Of a DNA stretch of 64,000 nucleotides, positions 40,431-50,147 are shown piece by piece. The stretch spans positions 434,001 to 498,000 of the forward strand of contig NZ_UYJA01000004.1 of NCBI RefSeq assembly GCF_900618535.1, read 5' to 3'. The position numbers and the translations under genes were made by a program. The stretch's first letter is position 1. Each line of letters begins with the position of its first letter. A model generated the notes under the pieces. It saw only the letters and a program-made list of their open reading frames with translations. It did not search any database and was not told the DNA's origin. The stretch comes from Pseudomonas bubulae (lineage in GTDB: Bacteria > Pseudomonadota > Gammaproteobacteria > Pseudomonadales > Pseudomonadaceae).

Positions 40431-40576
40431 GTAGCAGCTGCCGTAGGAACGAGGCTGCGTTCGGCGGCGCAGCCGTCGTAAAACCAGACACTGTGGTCGT
40501 TCAGAAAAATCTCGGACTCAGGTTTTACGATTGCTTCGCAACCGGACGCAGCCTCGTTCCTTCGGCAGCTGCTACA
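40431..40576. repeat. REPIN-like family B, copy between qor and tsaC
   Basis: CGTAGCAGCTGCCGTAGG and CCTTCGGCAGCTGCTACA ends, about 146 bases apart, with inner arms GAGGCTGCGTTCGG / CCGGACGCAGCCTC and a central TCGTAAAACC / GGTTTTACGA. It sits in a convergent gap and may act as a terminator. Confidence 0.75.
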
Positions 40577-40598
40577 AGATCGGTTGGGCTGCAACTCA

Positions 40599-41156
40599 TT
40601 ACGCCGGGCGTACGATTTTGCCGCTAGCCAGGTCGCGGATCAGGCTCGGGTTTTTACGTCCACCCAAGTTGCCACCCAACACATGGTCGATTTGCCCACG
40701 GAAATACTGCTCCACTTTCAAGCGAGTACGCGCTGCCGGCAAACCTGCCGGGTTGGCTGAAGTCGAGACAATCGGCCCCACCAGCGCGCACAGTTCGCGC
40801 ACCAGCGGGTGATCGCTCACGCGCAGCGCCACCGTATCGTGTACCCCGGTGATCCACTCGGGCAGCAAGCCCTGATGCGGCACCAGCCAGGTGTTCGGCC
40901 CTGGCCAGGTACTGGCCATGCGGTCGATCCACTCCTGGGGGAAGTCTTCAAACAGGAAGTCGAACTGGTGAATGTTGTCTGCCACCACAATCAGACCTTT
41001 ATCCACAGGCCGCGATTTGATCGCCAGCAGCCGCTCGACCGCGTCTTCATCCCATGGGTCGCAGCCCAGGCCCCAGACCGCCTCGGTCGGATAGGCAATC
41101 ACCGCGCCTGCGCGAATGGCTCTTGCAGCTTGTTGGACGCGCCAGGTGCTGATCAT
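40599..41156 (-). CDS. tsaC: Threonylcarbamoyl-AMP synthase (TsaC/YrdC)
   Basis: A 185-residue enzyme forming threonylcarbamoyl-AMP for the t6A37 modification of ANN-decoding tRNAs. YrdC-fold motifs: [20 protein letters not shown] (about 20-39), [17 protein letters not shown] (about 44-60), PGPNTWLVP and [15 protein letters not shown] (about 139-153). The frame opens at 41213, but GGAG seven bases ahead selects ATG 41156. It follows dprA by 35 bases. Confidence 0.94.
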   Translation of the reverse strand: MISTWRVQQAARAIRAGAVIAYPTEAVWGLGCDPWDEDAVERLLAIKSRPVDKGLIVVADNIHQFDFLFEDFPQEWIDRMASTWPGPNTWLVPHQGLLPEWITGVHDTVALRVSDHPLVRELCALVGPIVSTSANPAGLPAARTRLKVEQYFRGQIDHVLGGNLGGRKNPSLIRDLASGKIVRPA

Positions 41157-41191
41157 TGAATGTCTCCAGATATGTGCTGCGCGCAGTGTAC

Positions 41192-42289
41192 TTAGCTGGC
41201 GCGAGCAAACCAACGCCCACCCTCGAGTACAACATGCCCCGCCAGTTCAAGCTCGGTCAGAGTAGCCAGCAATCGGGGCAAATCCCAACCGCTGATATTG
41301 GCCAATGCTTCGCTGGTATAGGGCGCTGCCTGCAACAATTGCACTAATGGATGACAGCTTGGAGTAAACATTTCTGTTGTGGGCAACGGCATCGAGCGCC
41401 AGCCACGCAGGCCTTCGAGAATGTGCTCAACGGTCTCGACAAGCGTAGCGCCATCACGGATCAACTGATGGCAGCCACGCGCCCCAGGGTGGTGGATGGA
41501 ACCGGGCATGGCGTACACCTCGCGCCCCTGCTCTGCGGCGAGACGGGCAGTAATCAGCGAGCCGCTGGACACGCTGGCCTCGACCACCAGCACGCCAAGG
41601 GACAAACCGCTGATAATGCGGTTACGCCGCGGGAAGTTGGCGGCTTGGGGCCCGGCGTCCAGAGGAAACTCCGATACCACGGCGCTACCGTTGCAAATCA
41701 TTGCGTCTGCCAATGCCCGATGGCGCTGTGGATAAAGTTTTTCCAGGCCCGTCCCCAAAACCCCCACTGTCTGCCCGCCAACGTCCAGAGCAGCCTGATG
41801 CGCTGCGCCATCAATCCCCAGCGCCAGCCCGCTGGTAATCACAAAACCGGCGCCAGCCAGGCTGCGGGAAAAGGCGGTCGCGGTGTCCAGCCCAGGCCTC
41901 GAAGCGCGTCGGCTACCGACCATCGCCAACTGCGGTTTTTCCAGAGTTGACGGCTCTCCCGCCACGAATAACAGCGGCGGGGCATCGCTCAATTCGCTTA
42001 ACAGCGCCGGGTAATCGGCCTGATCATGCAGCAGCACATGGTGTCTGGAGCGCTCAAGCCAGCGCAATGCAGCGCTGGCACCCTCACGGACTTCAGGGCT
42101 GCGCCGCGCCTGGGCACACCCCTCGGGCAGCCCCAGGGCACGCCAGGCGCTGGCAGGTGCGCTGAGCGCTGAACTGGCCGAACCAAAGGCTCTGAACAGG
42201 CTGTAATAACGCCGTGGCCCAACGTCGGGCAAACGGTGCAAACGCAAGCGGGCCTCCAACTCTGCTGGGGATATTTCTGAGGGTGGCAT
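41192..42289 (-). CDS. dprA: DNA processing protein DprA/Smf
   Basis: A 365-residue protein that binds incoming single-stranded DNA and loads RecA during transformation. It has an N-terminal helical domain, a central Rossmann-like DNA-processing domain (about 75-285) with [16 protein letters not shown] and [16 protein letters not shown] and [19 protein letters not shown], and a C-terminal winged-helix-like part. Intact and of family length. In most Pseudomonas a LysM gene separates dprA from def; here it is absent. Confidence 0.95.
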   Translation of the reverse strand: MPPSEISPAELEARLRLHRLPDVGPRRYYSLFRAFGSASSALSAPASAWRALGLPEGCAQARRSPEVREGASAALRWLERSRHHVLLHDQADYPALLSELSDAPPLLFVAGEPSTLEKPQLAMVGSRRASRPGLDTATAFSRSLAGAGFVITSGLALGIDGAAHQAALDVGGQTVGVLGTGLEKLYPQRHRALADAMICNGSAVVSEFPLDAGPQAANFPRRNRIISGLSLGVLVVEASVSSGSLITARLAAEQGREVYAMPGSIHHPGARGCHQLIRDGATLVETVEHILEGLRGWRSMPLPTTEMFTPSCHPLVQLLQAAPYTSEALANISGWDLPRLLATLTELELAGHVVLEGGRWFARAS

Positions 42290-42670
42290 AGGATCATCCT
42301 TGATCGGTTATTCCATCTGGCTGTAAGGAACAAGCTGTGGATAACTCTGTTGACAAGTTGTTTGGCTAACGATGAAAAGTACCGGGTTGAGCCCCTTGGC
42401 AGAACTTGAAACGCCAATGGGAAACCCAACATTAGTTGAACGTCGCCTGGAGGCCGGGCAGGTTGGTTTCAAATTGAGACATGCACAGGTGCAGCCCGGC
42501 AGCTAGTCGTTTCATCCGTGGGTGAATCCCTTTATTATGTGCTCTCGCGTGAAACGCCTGAGCCCGAGCGGGCTCTCTCTGAAGGAGACGTTTTGCACAG
42601 GTTGCTCGAGTCCCCAGGACCCACCTGACAACCGTTTTTGAATCTTTCACACAGTGCACCAAACAAACTT
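42290..42670. other. Divergent gap dprA/def without a supported gene
   Basis: 381 bases. On minus, a short frame begins at 42517 after AAAGGGATTCACCCACGG (MKRLAAGLHLCMSQFETNLP) and stops at 42432. A GAGCCC/GGGCTC hairpin lies at 42560-42575. A LysM-domain gene is usual at this place in related Pseudomonas, but no LysM sequence was found. Confidence 0.5.
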
Positions 42671-43177
42671 ATGGCTATTTTGAACATCCTCGAATTCCCA
42701 GACTCGCGTCTGCGTACCATCGCCAAACCCGTGGCGGTTGTGGACGACGAAGTCCGTCAGTTGATCGATGACATGTTTGAAACCATGTACGAGGCGCCAG
42801 GTATCGGCCTGGCCGCGACCCAGGTCAACGTGCACAAACGCATCGTGGTCATGGATCTGAGCGAAGATCGCAGCGAACCGATGGTGTTTATCAACCCCGA
42901 GTTCGAGATCCTGTCCGACGAGATGGGCCAATACCAGGAAGGCTGCCTGTCGGTACCGGGTTACTACGAGAACGTTGATCGCCCGCAGCGCGTCAAGATC
43001 AAGGCGCTGGACCGTGACGGCAAACCTTTCGAAATGATCGCCGAAGGCCTGTTGGCGGTGTGCATTCAGCATGAGTGCGACCACCTCAACGGCAAGCTCT
43101 TCGTCGATTACCTGTCTACGCTCAAGCGCGACCGGATCAAGAAGAAACTGGAAAAACTGCACCGCCAGAACGCTTGA
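42671..43177 (+). CDS. def: Peptide deformylase
   Basis: A 168-residue Fe/Zn enzyme that removes the formyl group from nascent proteins. All three motifs are present: GIGLAATQV (about 45-53), EGCLSVP (about 89-95, metal cysteine) and QHECDHLNG (about 131-139, metal histidines). The start is ATG 42671; the frame opens slightly earlier. First of the def-fmt-rsmB-trkA group, separated from fmt by a REPIN. Confidence 0.97.
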   Translation: MAILNILEFPDSRLRTIAKPVAVVDDEVRQLIDDMFETMYEAPGIGLAATQVNVHKRIVVMDLSEDRSEPMVFINPEFEILSDEMGQYQEGCLSVPGYYENVDRPQRVKIKALDRDGKPFEMIAEGLLAVCIQHECDHLNGKLFVDYLSTLKRDRIKKKLEKLHRQNA

Positions 43178-43220
43178 TCGGCATAAAACGCACAACACTC
43201 CCGAACTGGCAGGGACCCGA

Positions 43221-43307
43221 TGTGGGAGCGGGCTTGCTCGCGATCGGGCCAACACGGTTCTGCTGATACACCGGGTAGCCCTCATCGCGAGCAAGCCCGC
43301 TCCCACA
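43221..43307. repeat. REPIN, family A, between def and fmt
   Basis: TGTGGGAGCGGGCTTGCTC and GAGCAAGCCCGCTCCCACA units with a ~40-base centre. It lies inside the def-fmt pair, so the transcript across the pair would carry this long hairpin. Confidence 0.85.
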
Positions 43308-43384
43308 TGAAAATGAGCCAGCCGGTCCGTTCGCTGGCTCATTGCCGTCAGTTCCCGCGCCCCCCTATTCCAAGTGAGTATTCC

Positions 43385-44335
43385 ATGACTGAGCCACTGC
43401 GCATCGTCTTTGCCGGCACCCCAGAATTCGCCGCCGAACACCTCAAGGCACTGCTAGACACGCCTTACGAGATCGTCGCGGTCTACACCCAGCCGGACCG
43501 TCCGGCAGGGCGCGGGCAAAAGCTGATGCCAAGCCCGGTCAAACAGCTGGCGCTGGAGCACAACATCACAGTGATGCAGCCACCCACCCTGCGTGCCCCT
43601 GAGGCCCAGGCCGAACTGGCTGCACTCAAGCCGGACCTGCTGGTGGTGGTGGCCTACGGCCTGATCCTGCCGCAAGTGGTGCTGGATATTCCGCGCCTGG
43701 GCTGCATCAACAGCCACGCCTCCTTGCTGCCACGCTGGCGCGGAGCAGCGCCGATCCAGCGCGCCATCGAAGCCGGCGACAGTGAAAGCGGAGTGACCGT
43801 AATGCGTATGGAGGCGGGTCTGGACACCGGCCCCATGCTGCTCAAGTCCGTGACCGCAATCACCGCCGATGACACCGGCGGCAGCCTGCACGACCGCCTG
43901 GCCGAACTGGGCCCACCGGCCGTGATCCAGGCCATTGCCGGTCTGGCGGCGGGGACGCTGCAAGGTGAAGTCCAGGATGACAGCCTGGCGACCTACGCCC
44001 ACAAGTTGAACAAGGACGAAGCGCGCATCGACTGGAGCCGCCCGGCCGTTGAGCTGGAGCGCCTGATCCGCGCCTTCAACCCGTGGCCGATCTGCCACAG
44101 CACGCTCAATGGCGAAGCCCTCAAAGTACTGGCCGCAAACCTGGCTGACGCTCAAGGTGCACCGGGACAGATTCTCGCCGCCAGCAAGGACGGCCTGATC
44201 GTGGGTTGCGGTGAAGGCGCCTTGTGCCTCACACGCCTGCAATTGCCTGGTGGCAAAGCGCTGAACTTCAGTGATTTTTTCAACAGCCGCCGTGAGAAAT
44301 TCGCCGTCGGTACAGTTTTGGGTGCCGCACAATGA
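43385..44335 (+). CDS. fmt: Methionyl-tRNA formyltransferase
   Basis: A 316-residue enzyme that formylates initiator Met-tRNA. It opens [20 protein letters not shown] and has the formyl-THF and catalytic segment [20 protein letters not shown] (about 103-122, with the N-H-D triad beginning in NSH), and a C-terminal OB-like domain. The frame extends upstream into the REPIN; ATG 43385 is the family start. Its stop overlaps rsmB (ATGA). Confidence 0.96.
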   Translation: MTEPLRIVFAGTPEFAAEHLKALLDTPYEIVAVYTQPDRPAGRGQKLMPSPVKQLALEHNITVMQPPTLRAPEAQAELAALKPDLLVVVAYGLILPQVVLDIPRLGCINSHASLLPRWRGAAPIQRAIEAGDSESGVTVMRMEAGLDTGPMLLKSVTAITADDTGGSLHDRLAELGPPAVIQAIAGLAAGTLQGEVQDDSLATYAHKLNKDEARIDWSRPAVELERLIRAFNPWPICHSTLNGEALKVLAANLADAQGAPGQILAASKDGLIVGCGEGALCLTRLQLPGGKALNFSDFFNSRREKFAVGTVLGAAQ

Positions 44336-45642
44336 ATCCTCGTCTGGCCGCCGCCAAAGCCCTGACTGCCGTGCTCAACGGCAAGGCATCGCTCAACAGT
44401 TCGTTGCCGCTGCAACTGGACAAGGTTGAGGTACGTGACCGCGGTCTGACCCAGGATCTGGCCTTCGGCACCGCGCGCTGGCAGCCACGCCTGTCGGCGC
44501 TGGCCAACAAGCTGCTGCAAAAACCGTTCAAGGCCGCCGACGCTGACGTCGAGGCATTGCTGCTGGTCGGTTTGTATCAACTGCTCTACACCCGCATTCC
44601 GGCCCACGCCGCCATCGGCGAAACCGTAGGTTGCGCCGACAAACTGAAAAAGCCGTGGGCCAAAGCCCTGCTTAACGCCGTATTGCGCAATGCACAGCGA
44701 GAAAGCGAAGCCTTACTGGCTGAGCTGGAGCGTGACCCGGTGGTGCGTACTGCGCACCCACGCTGGCTGCAAAAATCCCTGAAGGCTTTTTGGCCTGAGC
44801 AATGGGAAGCCATCTGTGCAGCCAACAATGCGCACCCGCCGATGATCTTGCGGGTCAACCGTCGCCATCACAGTCGTGATGCGTATCTGCAGTTGCTGGT
44901 CGAGGCAGGGATCGAAGCTCAACCTTGCACCTTTAGCCAGGACGGCATCGTGCTGGCTGCGGCCTGCGATGTACGCAATCTGCCAGGCTTTGCCGAAGGC
45001 TGGATCAGTGTCCAGGACGAAGCCGCCCAGCTGGCTGCCGATTTGCTCGATCTGGCCCCGGGCCAGCGTGTACTCGACGCCTGCTGCGCCCCCGGCGGCA
45101 AGACCTGCCACATCCTGGAAGTCGAGCCCAAGCTCGCCGGCGTGGTAGCCGTGGACCTGGAAGCCAAGCGCCTGGTGCGCGTTCGCGAGAACCTTGAACG
45201 TCTGGGCCTGAGTGCCGAGTTGATTGCGGCTGACGGCCGCGATACCGCAACCTGGTGGGACGGCAAACCTTTCCAGCGCATTTTGCTGGATGCGCCTTGC
45301 TCAGCAACGGGTGTTATCCGCCGTCATCCAGACATCAAGCTGACCCGCCAACCGGACGACATCGCCGCACTCGCCACCCTGCAAGGCGAACTGCTGGACG
45401 CGATGTGGCCAACCCTGGAAGTCGGTGGCATCTTGCTTTACGCCACCTGTTCGACGCTGCCGACCGAAAACACCGAGGTGATCGAAGCGTTTCTGGCCCG
45501 GACACCGGGTGCCCGCGAGCTGGATATCGCCGGTCAGTTCGGTATCAAACAACCCCACGGCCGCCAGTTGCTGGCGCAAGAAGGTGGGCATGACGGTTTC
45601 TATTACGCCAAACTGATCAAGATCGCTGCCGCACGCAGCTAA
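44332..45642 (+). CDS. rsmB: 16S rRNA (cytosine967-C5)-methyltransferase
   Basis: A 436-residue methyltransferase. N-terminal NusB-like domain (about 1-140) then the SAM domain with motif [13 protein letters not shown] (about 248-259), [17 protein letters not shown] (about 321-337; cysteine for enzyme release) and [11 protein letters not shown] (catalytic cysteine). It modifies 16S rRNA in the ribosomal decoding region. Coupled to fmt by ATGA and followed by trkA after 20 bases. Confidence 0.96.
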   Translation: MNPRLAAAKALTAVLNGKASLNSSLPLQLDKVEVRDRGLTQDLAFGTARWQPRLSALANKLLQKPFKAADADVEALLLVGLYQLLYTRIPAHAAIGETVGCADKLKKPWAKALLNAVLRNAQRESEALLAELERDPVVRTAHPRWLQKSLKAFWPEQWEAICAANNAHPPMILRVNRRHHSRDAYLQLLVEAGIEAQPCTFSQDGIVLAAACDVRNLPGFAEGWISVQDEAAQLAADLLDLAPGQRVLDACCAPGGKTCHILEVEPKLAGVVAVDLEAKRLVRVRENLERLGLSAELIAADGRDTATWWDGKPFQRILLDAPCSATGVIRRHPDIKLTRQPDDIAALATLQGELLDAMWPTLEVGGILLYATCSTLPTENTEVIEAFLARTPGARELDIAGQFGIKQPHGRQLLAQEGGHDGFYYAKLIKIAAARS

Positions 45643-45662
45643 CGGTTCCAGGAAATGACGGC

Positions 45663-47039
45663 ATGAAAATCATCATCCTCGGCGCAGGCCAGGTCGGCGG
45701 TACGCTGGCAGAACATCTGGCCAGCGAAGCCAACGACATCACCGTGGTCGACACCGATGGCGAACGCCTGCGCGACCTGGGTGACCGCCTCGACATCCGC
45801 ACCGTGCAGGGCCGCGCCTCGCTGCCCAATGTGCTGCGCCAGGCGGGTGCAGATGACGCCGACATGCTGGTGGCCGTGACCAACAGCGACGAGACCAATA
45901 TGGTCGCGTGCCAGGTGGCCTACACGCTGTTTCACACCCCGACCAAAATCGCCCGTGTTCGAGAAGCGGCTTATCTGACACGCGGCGAGGAGTTGTTTGA
46001 TAACGACGCCATCCCGGTCGACGTGCTGATCAGCCCCGAGCAGGTGGTCACCAACTACATCAAGCGCCTGATCGAACACCCCGGTGCTTTGCAGGTGATC
46101 GACTTTGCCGAGGGCAAGGCGCAGTTGGTCGCGGTCAAGGCGTATTACGGTGGCCCGCTGATTGGTCAGCAATTGCGCCAGCTACGCGAGCACATGCCGA
46201 ATGTGGATACACGAGTCGCGGCGATTTTCCGACGCGATCGGCCAATTACACCCCGTGGCGATACCATCATCGAGGCTGACGACGAAGTATTTTTCATCGC
46301 CGCCAGAGCCAATATTCGCGCAGTAATGAGCGAAATGCGCCGCCTTGACGAAAGCTACAAGCGTATTGTCATTGCTGGCGGCGGACAGATCGGCGAGCGC
46401 CTGGCCGAGGCCATTGAAAGCCGTTACCAGGTCAAAATCATAGAGATGAATCCTGCACGTTGCCGCTATTTGTCCGACACGCTCGACAGTACAGTTGTGC
46501 TGCAAGGTAGCGCCTCGGACCGCGACTTGATGCTCGAAGAGAACATCGCCGATGCCGACGTGTTCCTGGCCCTGACCAACGATGACGAGGCCAATATCAT
46601 GTCCTCGCTGCTGGCCAAGCGCCTGGGCGCGAAGAAGGTGATGACCATCATCAACAACCCGGCCTATGTGGACCTGATCCAGGGTGGCGAAATCGATATC
46701 GCCATCAGTCCGCAGCTGGCCACCATCGGCACCTTGCTGGCCCACGTACGCCGAGGCGATATCGTCAGTGTGCACTCACTGCGCCGCGGTGCGGCGGAGG
46801 CCATCGAAGCCATCGCCCACGGTGACTCCAAGTCGAGCAAGGTGATTGGCCGCAGCATCGGTGAAATCAACTTGCCACCGGGGACCACGATTGGCGCGAT
46901 CATTCGCGACGAAGAAGTGCTGATCGCCCACGACTCTACCGTCATCAATGCCGGCGACCATGTGATCCTGTTCCTTGTGGATAAAAAGCATATTCGCGAC
47001 GTAGAGAAGCTGTTTCATGTGGGCTTGAGTTTTTTCTAA
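45663..47039 (+). CDS. trkA: Trk system potassium uptake regulatory protein TrkA
   Basis: A 458-residue cytoplasmic, NAD-binding gating subunit of the Trk K+ channel. It contains two RCK repeats: nucleotide folds [17 protein letters not shown] (about 3-19) and [18 protein letters not shown] (about 234-251), each with a following TrkA-C domain. Fourth gene of def-fmt-rsmB-trkA. Confidence 0.96.
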   Translation: MKIIILGAGQVGGTLAEHLASEANDITVVDTDGERLRDLGDRLDIRTVQGRASLPNVLRQAGADDADMLVAVTNSDETNMVACQVAYTLFHTPTKIARVREAAYLTRGEELFDNDAIPVDVLISPEQVVTNYIKRLIEHPGALQVIDFAEGKAQLVAVKAYYGGPLIGQQLRQLREHMPNVDTRVAAIFRRDRPITPRGDTIIEADDEVFFIAARANIRAVMSEMRRLDESYKRIVIAGGGQIGERLAEAIESRYQVKIIEMNPARCRYLSDTLDSTVVLQGSASDRDLMLEENIADADVFLALTNDDEANIMSSLLAKRLGAKKVMTIINNPAYVDLIQGGEIDIAISPQLATIGTLLAHVRRGDIVSVHSLRRGAAEAIEAIAHGDSKSSKVIGRSIGEINLPPGTTIGAIIRDEEVLIAHDSTVINAGDHVILFLVDKKHIRDVEKLFHVGLSFF

Positions 47040-47049
47040 GGAGTCAGGG

Positions 47050-47361
47050 ATGCTGGAATCACTGGAAAAGATGCTCGCCAAGGGTGTGGATAACTCATTG
47101 CTGCGCTTTGGCCTGGGCAAGGGCTATCTGGACCTTGGGGATAACTTGAAAGCGGCGGAGCATCTGCAGCGTTGCGTCGGCTTTGACCCCAAGTATTCGG
47201 CGGCCTGGAAGCTGCTGGGCAAGGCGCAGCTGGCGGCGGGGGATCGTGCGGCAGCGCGGGCGGCATGGGAGCAGGGGATTGCAGCGGCTCAGGCCCATGG
47301 CGACAAGCAGGCCGAGAAAGAAATGACGGTGTTTTTGAAGAAGCTGGATAAGTCGCAGTAA
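47050..47361 (+). CDS. Small tetratricopeptide-repeat protein
   Basis: 103 residues, about two TPR units (ALRFGLGKGYLDLGDNL-type start near 18, then AAWKLLGKAQLAAGDRAAAR near 55). No signal peptide. It starts ten bases after the trkA stop with AAGGAG in front, so it is cotranscribed. Function unknown; TPR proteins mediate protein contacts. Confidence 0.82.
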   Translation: MLESLEKMLAKGVDNSLLRFGLGKGYLDLGDNLKAAEHLQRCVGFDPKYSAAWKLLGKAQLAAGDRAAARAAWEQGIAAAQAHGDKQAEKEMTVFLKKLDKSQ

Positions 47362-47390
47362 TTCATCCAGCTTCATATTGGGAACTTGAT

Positions 47391-47468
47391 GCGGGAGCGA
47401 GCCTGCTCGCGAAGATCGTTAGATAATCGCGGCGCTTGTGAAACCTTCGCGAGCAGGCTCGCTCCCAC
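47391..47468. repeat. REPIN, family A, after the TPR gene
   Basis: GCGGGAGCGAGCCTGCTCGC and GCGAGCAGGCTCGCTCCC units in a convergent gap between the TPR gene and the acyltransferase. Confidence 0.8.
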
Positions 47469-47483
47469 GGGATGCATGTTTGG

Positions 47484-48371
47484 TCAGTACCAGCGCGCCT
47501 CACCCGGCGGACGCTTCTTGAAGCGCTTCATGCTCCACATGTACTGGCTCGGGTACGCCCGCACATACTTCTCGACCACCTTGCTCATGGCCGCGCACGA
47601 GGTCGCCGTATCGGTGCTGTACATCTCTTCGGGCGCCGCTTCCAGAATCACTTTGAAACCCGAACCGTCGGGCAAGCGCAATGCGTGGAGGAACACGCCC
47701 ACCGCTTTGCCGCCCGCCAGCATATTGGGCACAAACTTGCTGGTCAGGGCCATCGTGCCGAGGAACGGCACAAAAATACCGGCCGACTCAGCGGGCTCCG
47801 GATCTGCCGGAATGCCCACCTGACCACCTTTGCGCACCTCCTTGATCACGCTCAGGATGCCTTCTTTGGTCGATGCCGCCACGCGGTTGCCCAGCTGAAC
47901 GCGTTGCTTTTGCAGCAATTCATCCACAGCCTTGAGCTTGGGCGGGCGGTAAAAAATGATCGGCTTGCACTGGCTGCAATAGAAGTGGTTGAGCACTTCC
48001 CAGTTGCCCAGATGGCTGGTGATGCCTACCACGCCCTTGCCTGAGGCCAGGGCGTCCTTGAGCACGTCCAGACCTTCGACTTCACGCACCAGGTCAATCG
48101 AACGCTGGGCCGGCCAGATCCAGGCGCACGCGCTCTCGGTCAGGCTTTTACCGATGTCCTTGAGGCTCTGGCCCACGAGTTGCTCACGGGCGACCGGGTC
48201 CATTTCGGGGAAGCATTTGGCCAGGTTGATCCGCACCACATCGCGCGAACGATTAGGCAGTTTCCACATCAACCAGCCAATGGCCGAGCCCACGCGTTGC
48301 ACCGCGCTCCACGGGAGCATGGCAAACAATCGCAAAGCCCCGACCAGCAAGGCGCCTTTAAACTTTTCCAC
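47484..48371 (-). CDS. Lipid A biosynthesis acyltransferase (LpxL/HtrB-type)
   Basis: A 295-residue inner-membrane lysophospholipid/lipid A acyltransferase. N-terminal hydrophobic anchor (FKGALLVGALRLFAMLPW), catalytic HX4E in ITSHLGNWEVLNH (about 119-131), and FYRPPKLKAVDELL and GIPADPEPAESAGIFVPFLG downstream. It adds a secondary acyl chain to lipid A in its family. The frame opens at GTG 48392, but that codon abuts a family-B repeat; GTG 48371 with GAGAG eight bases ahead is preferred. Confidence 0.88.
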   Translation of the reverse strand: MEKFKGALLVGALRLFAMLPWSAVQRVGSAIGWLMWKLPNRSRDVVRINLAKCFPEMDPVAREQLVGQSLKDIGKSLTESACAWIWPAQRSIDLVREVEGLDVLKDALASGKGVVGITSHLGNWEVLNHFYCSQCKPIIFYRPPKLKAVDELLQKQRVQLGNRVAASTKEGILSVIKEVRKGGQVGIPADPEPAESAGIFVPFLGTMALTSKFVPNMLAGGKAVGVFLHALRLPDGSGFKVILEAAPEEMYSTDTATSCAAMSKVVEKYVRAYPSQYMWSMKRFKKRPPGEARWY

Positions 48372-48392
48372 AGAATAATCTCTCGAAAGCAC

Positions 48393-48526
48393 TCGTAGCA
48401 GCTGCCGAAGGCTGCGTCCGATTGCGAAGCAATCGTAAATGCTGAGTGCTTGATTTTACTGACACATCGCAGGGCCTGACTTCACGACGGCTGCGCCGCC
48501 GGACGCAGCCTTCGGCAGCTGCTACG
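48393..48526. repeat. REPIN-like family B, upstream of the LpxL-type gene
   Basis: TCGTAGCAGCTGCCGAAGG and CCTTCGGCAGCTGCTACG ends, with GCTGCGTCCG / CGGACGCAGC next inward and GCAATCGTAAA / TTCACGACGG near the centre. It lies between tag and the acyltransferase gene on the same strand. Confidence 0.75.
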
Positions 48527-48554
48527 GGTTATGCGTGTGGCGAAAAAAGACATT

Positions 48555-49112
48555 CTAACCGCCGTTGGCCAGTTCCGCGTAACGGTCGCAATACGTGGCA
48601 TGGTCCATAACCATGCCGCTGGCCTGCATAAAGGCGTAGCAAATGGTCGGGCCGACGAACGTAAAACCGGCTTTTTTCAGGCCTTTGCTCATGGCTTCGG
48701 CCTCTGGCGTCACCGCAGGGAATTCATGGCGTTCAGTAAAGTGGTTGATCTTCGGTTTACCCCCAACAAACGACCATAAAAACTCCACCGGGTTGTCCAG
48801 AGCCAGCCAGGCCCGGGCATTGCGTCGTGCTCCGGCCACCTTGAGACGGTTGCGGATAATCCCCGGATCCTGCAACAAAACCTCGATTTCAGTGTCCGTC
48901 ATAACTGCCAAACGCTGCACATCAAAGCCAAACATGACCTTGCGATAGTGCTCGCGCTTCTTCAAAACCGTGATCCATGACAAACCTGCCTGGAACCCTT
49001 CGAGCAATAACAACTCGAACAGCCCATGCGCATCGCGCAACGGCACGCCCCACTCTTGATCGTGATAAGCGGCATACAGCGGATCTTCTGAACACCAGAA
49101 GCAACGTGGCAT
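48555..49112 (-). CDS. tag: 3-methyladenine DNA glycosylase I
   Basis: A 185-residue base-excision enzyme removing 3-methyladenine. Zinc-site cysteine and histidine in MPRCFWCSEDPLYAAYHDQE (about 1-20), helix-hairpin-helix region around QDPGIIRNRLKVAGARRNA, and a C-terminal zinc ligand in MVMDHATYCDRY. The frame continues far upstream in antisense to glyQ, but GGAG before ATG 49112 and the family length fix the start. Divergent from glyQ. Confidence 0.95.
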   Translation of the reverse strand: MPRCFWCSEDPLYAAYHDQEWGVPLRDAHGLFELLLLEGFQAGLSWITVLKKREHYRKVMFGFDVQRLAVMTDTEIEVLLQDPGIIRNRLKVAGARRNARAWLALDNPVEFLWSFVGGKPKINHFTERHEFPAVTPEAEAMSKGLKKAGFTFVGPTICYAFMQASGMVMDHATYCDRYAELANGG

Positions 49113-49193
49113 ATAGGCTCCAGGGGGTGGAGGGGCGACCGAATCGGGTATACTCCCGCTCTTTAAATCGCAGCCCAAGAAACAGGTGAATTT

Positions 49194-50147
49194 GTGAGCC
49201 AGCCTACGCCAGCAGTGCGTACCTTCCAAGACTTGATCCTCGCCCTCCAGCAATACTGGGCCGAGCAAGGTTGTGTGGTGCTTCAGCCCTACGATATGGA
49301 AGTGGGCGCCGGCACATTCCATACCGCCACGTTTTTGCGCTCTCTGGGCCCGGAAACCTGGAACGCCGCTTATGTGCAGCCCAGTCGTCGTCCGACTGAC
49401 GGCCGCTACGGCGAAAACCCGAACCGTTTGCAGCACTACTACCAGTTCCAGGTGGTTTTGAAGCCAAACCCGCCAAACTTCCAGGAGCTGTACCTGGGTT
49501 CGCTGAAACATATCGGCCTGGACCCACTGGTCCACGATATCCGTTTCGTAGAAGACAACTGGGAATCGCCAACACTGGGCGCCTGGGGTCTGGGCTGGGA
49601 AATCTGGCTCAACGGTATGGAAGTCACCCAGTTCACCTACTTCCAGCAAGTAGGCGGCATTGAGTGCTACCCGGTTACCGGCGAAATCACCTACGGCCTT
49701 GAGCGTTTGGCTATGTACCTGCAGGGCGTGGATTCTGTCTACGACCTGGTATGGACTGACGGCCCGTTCGGCAAAGTGACCTACGGCGACGTGTTCCATC
49801 AGAACGAAGTCGAGCAGTCGACTTACAACTTCGAACACGCCAACGTCGACAAACTGTTCGAACTGTTCGATTTCTATGAAAGCGAAGCCAAGCGCCTGAT
49901 CGAACTCGACCAGCCTTTGCCGTTGCCAAGCTACGAAATGGTGCTCAAGGCATCCCACACGTTCAACCTGCTGGATGCCCGCCGCGCCATTTCCGTGACC
50001 GCGCGTCAGCAATACATCCTGCGTGTGCGTACCCTGGCGCGTTCGGTGGCTCAGGCCTACCTTGAAGCTCGCGCCAAGCTGGGCTTCCCGATGGCTCCGC
50101 CGGATTTACGTGATGAAGTGTTGGCTAAGTTGGAGGCAGCACAATGA
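49194..50147 (+). CDS. glyQ: Glycine-tRNA ligase alpha subunit
   Basis: A 317-residue class II aminoacyl-tRNA synthetase subunit of the alpha2beta2 enzyme. It has [17 protein letters not shown] at the N-terminus, motif 2-like [20 protein letters not shown] (about 71-90), and [16 protein letters not shown]. The start codon is GTG 49194 with AGGTGA before it. Its stop overlaps glyS as ATGA. Confidence 0.97.
   Translation: MSQPTPAVRTFQDLILALQQYWAEQGCVVLQPYDMEVGAGTFHTATFLRSLGPETWNAAYVQPSRRPTDGRYGENPNRLQHYYQFQVVLKPNPPNFQELYLGSLKHIGLDPLVHDIRFVEDNWESPTLGAWGLGWEIWLNGMEVTQFTYFQQVGGIECYPVTGEITYGLERLAMYLQGVDSVYDLVWTDGPFGKVTYGDVFHQNEVEQSTYNFEHANVDKLFELFDFYESEAKRLIELDQPLPLPSYEMVLKASHTFNLLDARRAISVTARQQYILRVRTLARSVAQAYLEARAKLGFPMAPPDLRDEVLAKLEAAQ

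Noticed and set aside
48555..50012. 485-codon version of the tag frame
   Set aside because: Only the part from ATG 49112 has glycosylase sequence; the rest is antisense to glyQ.
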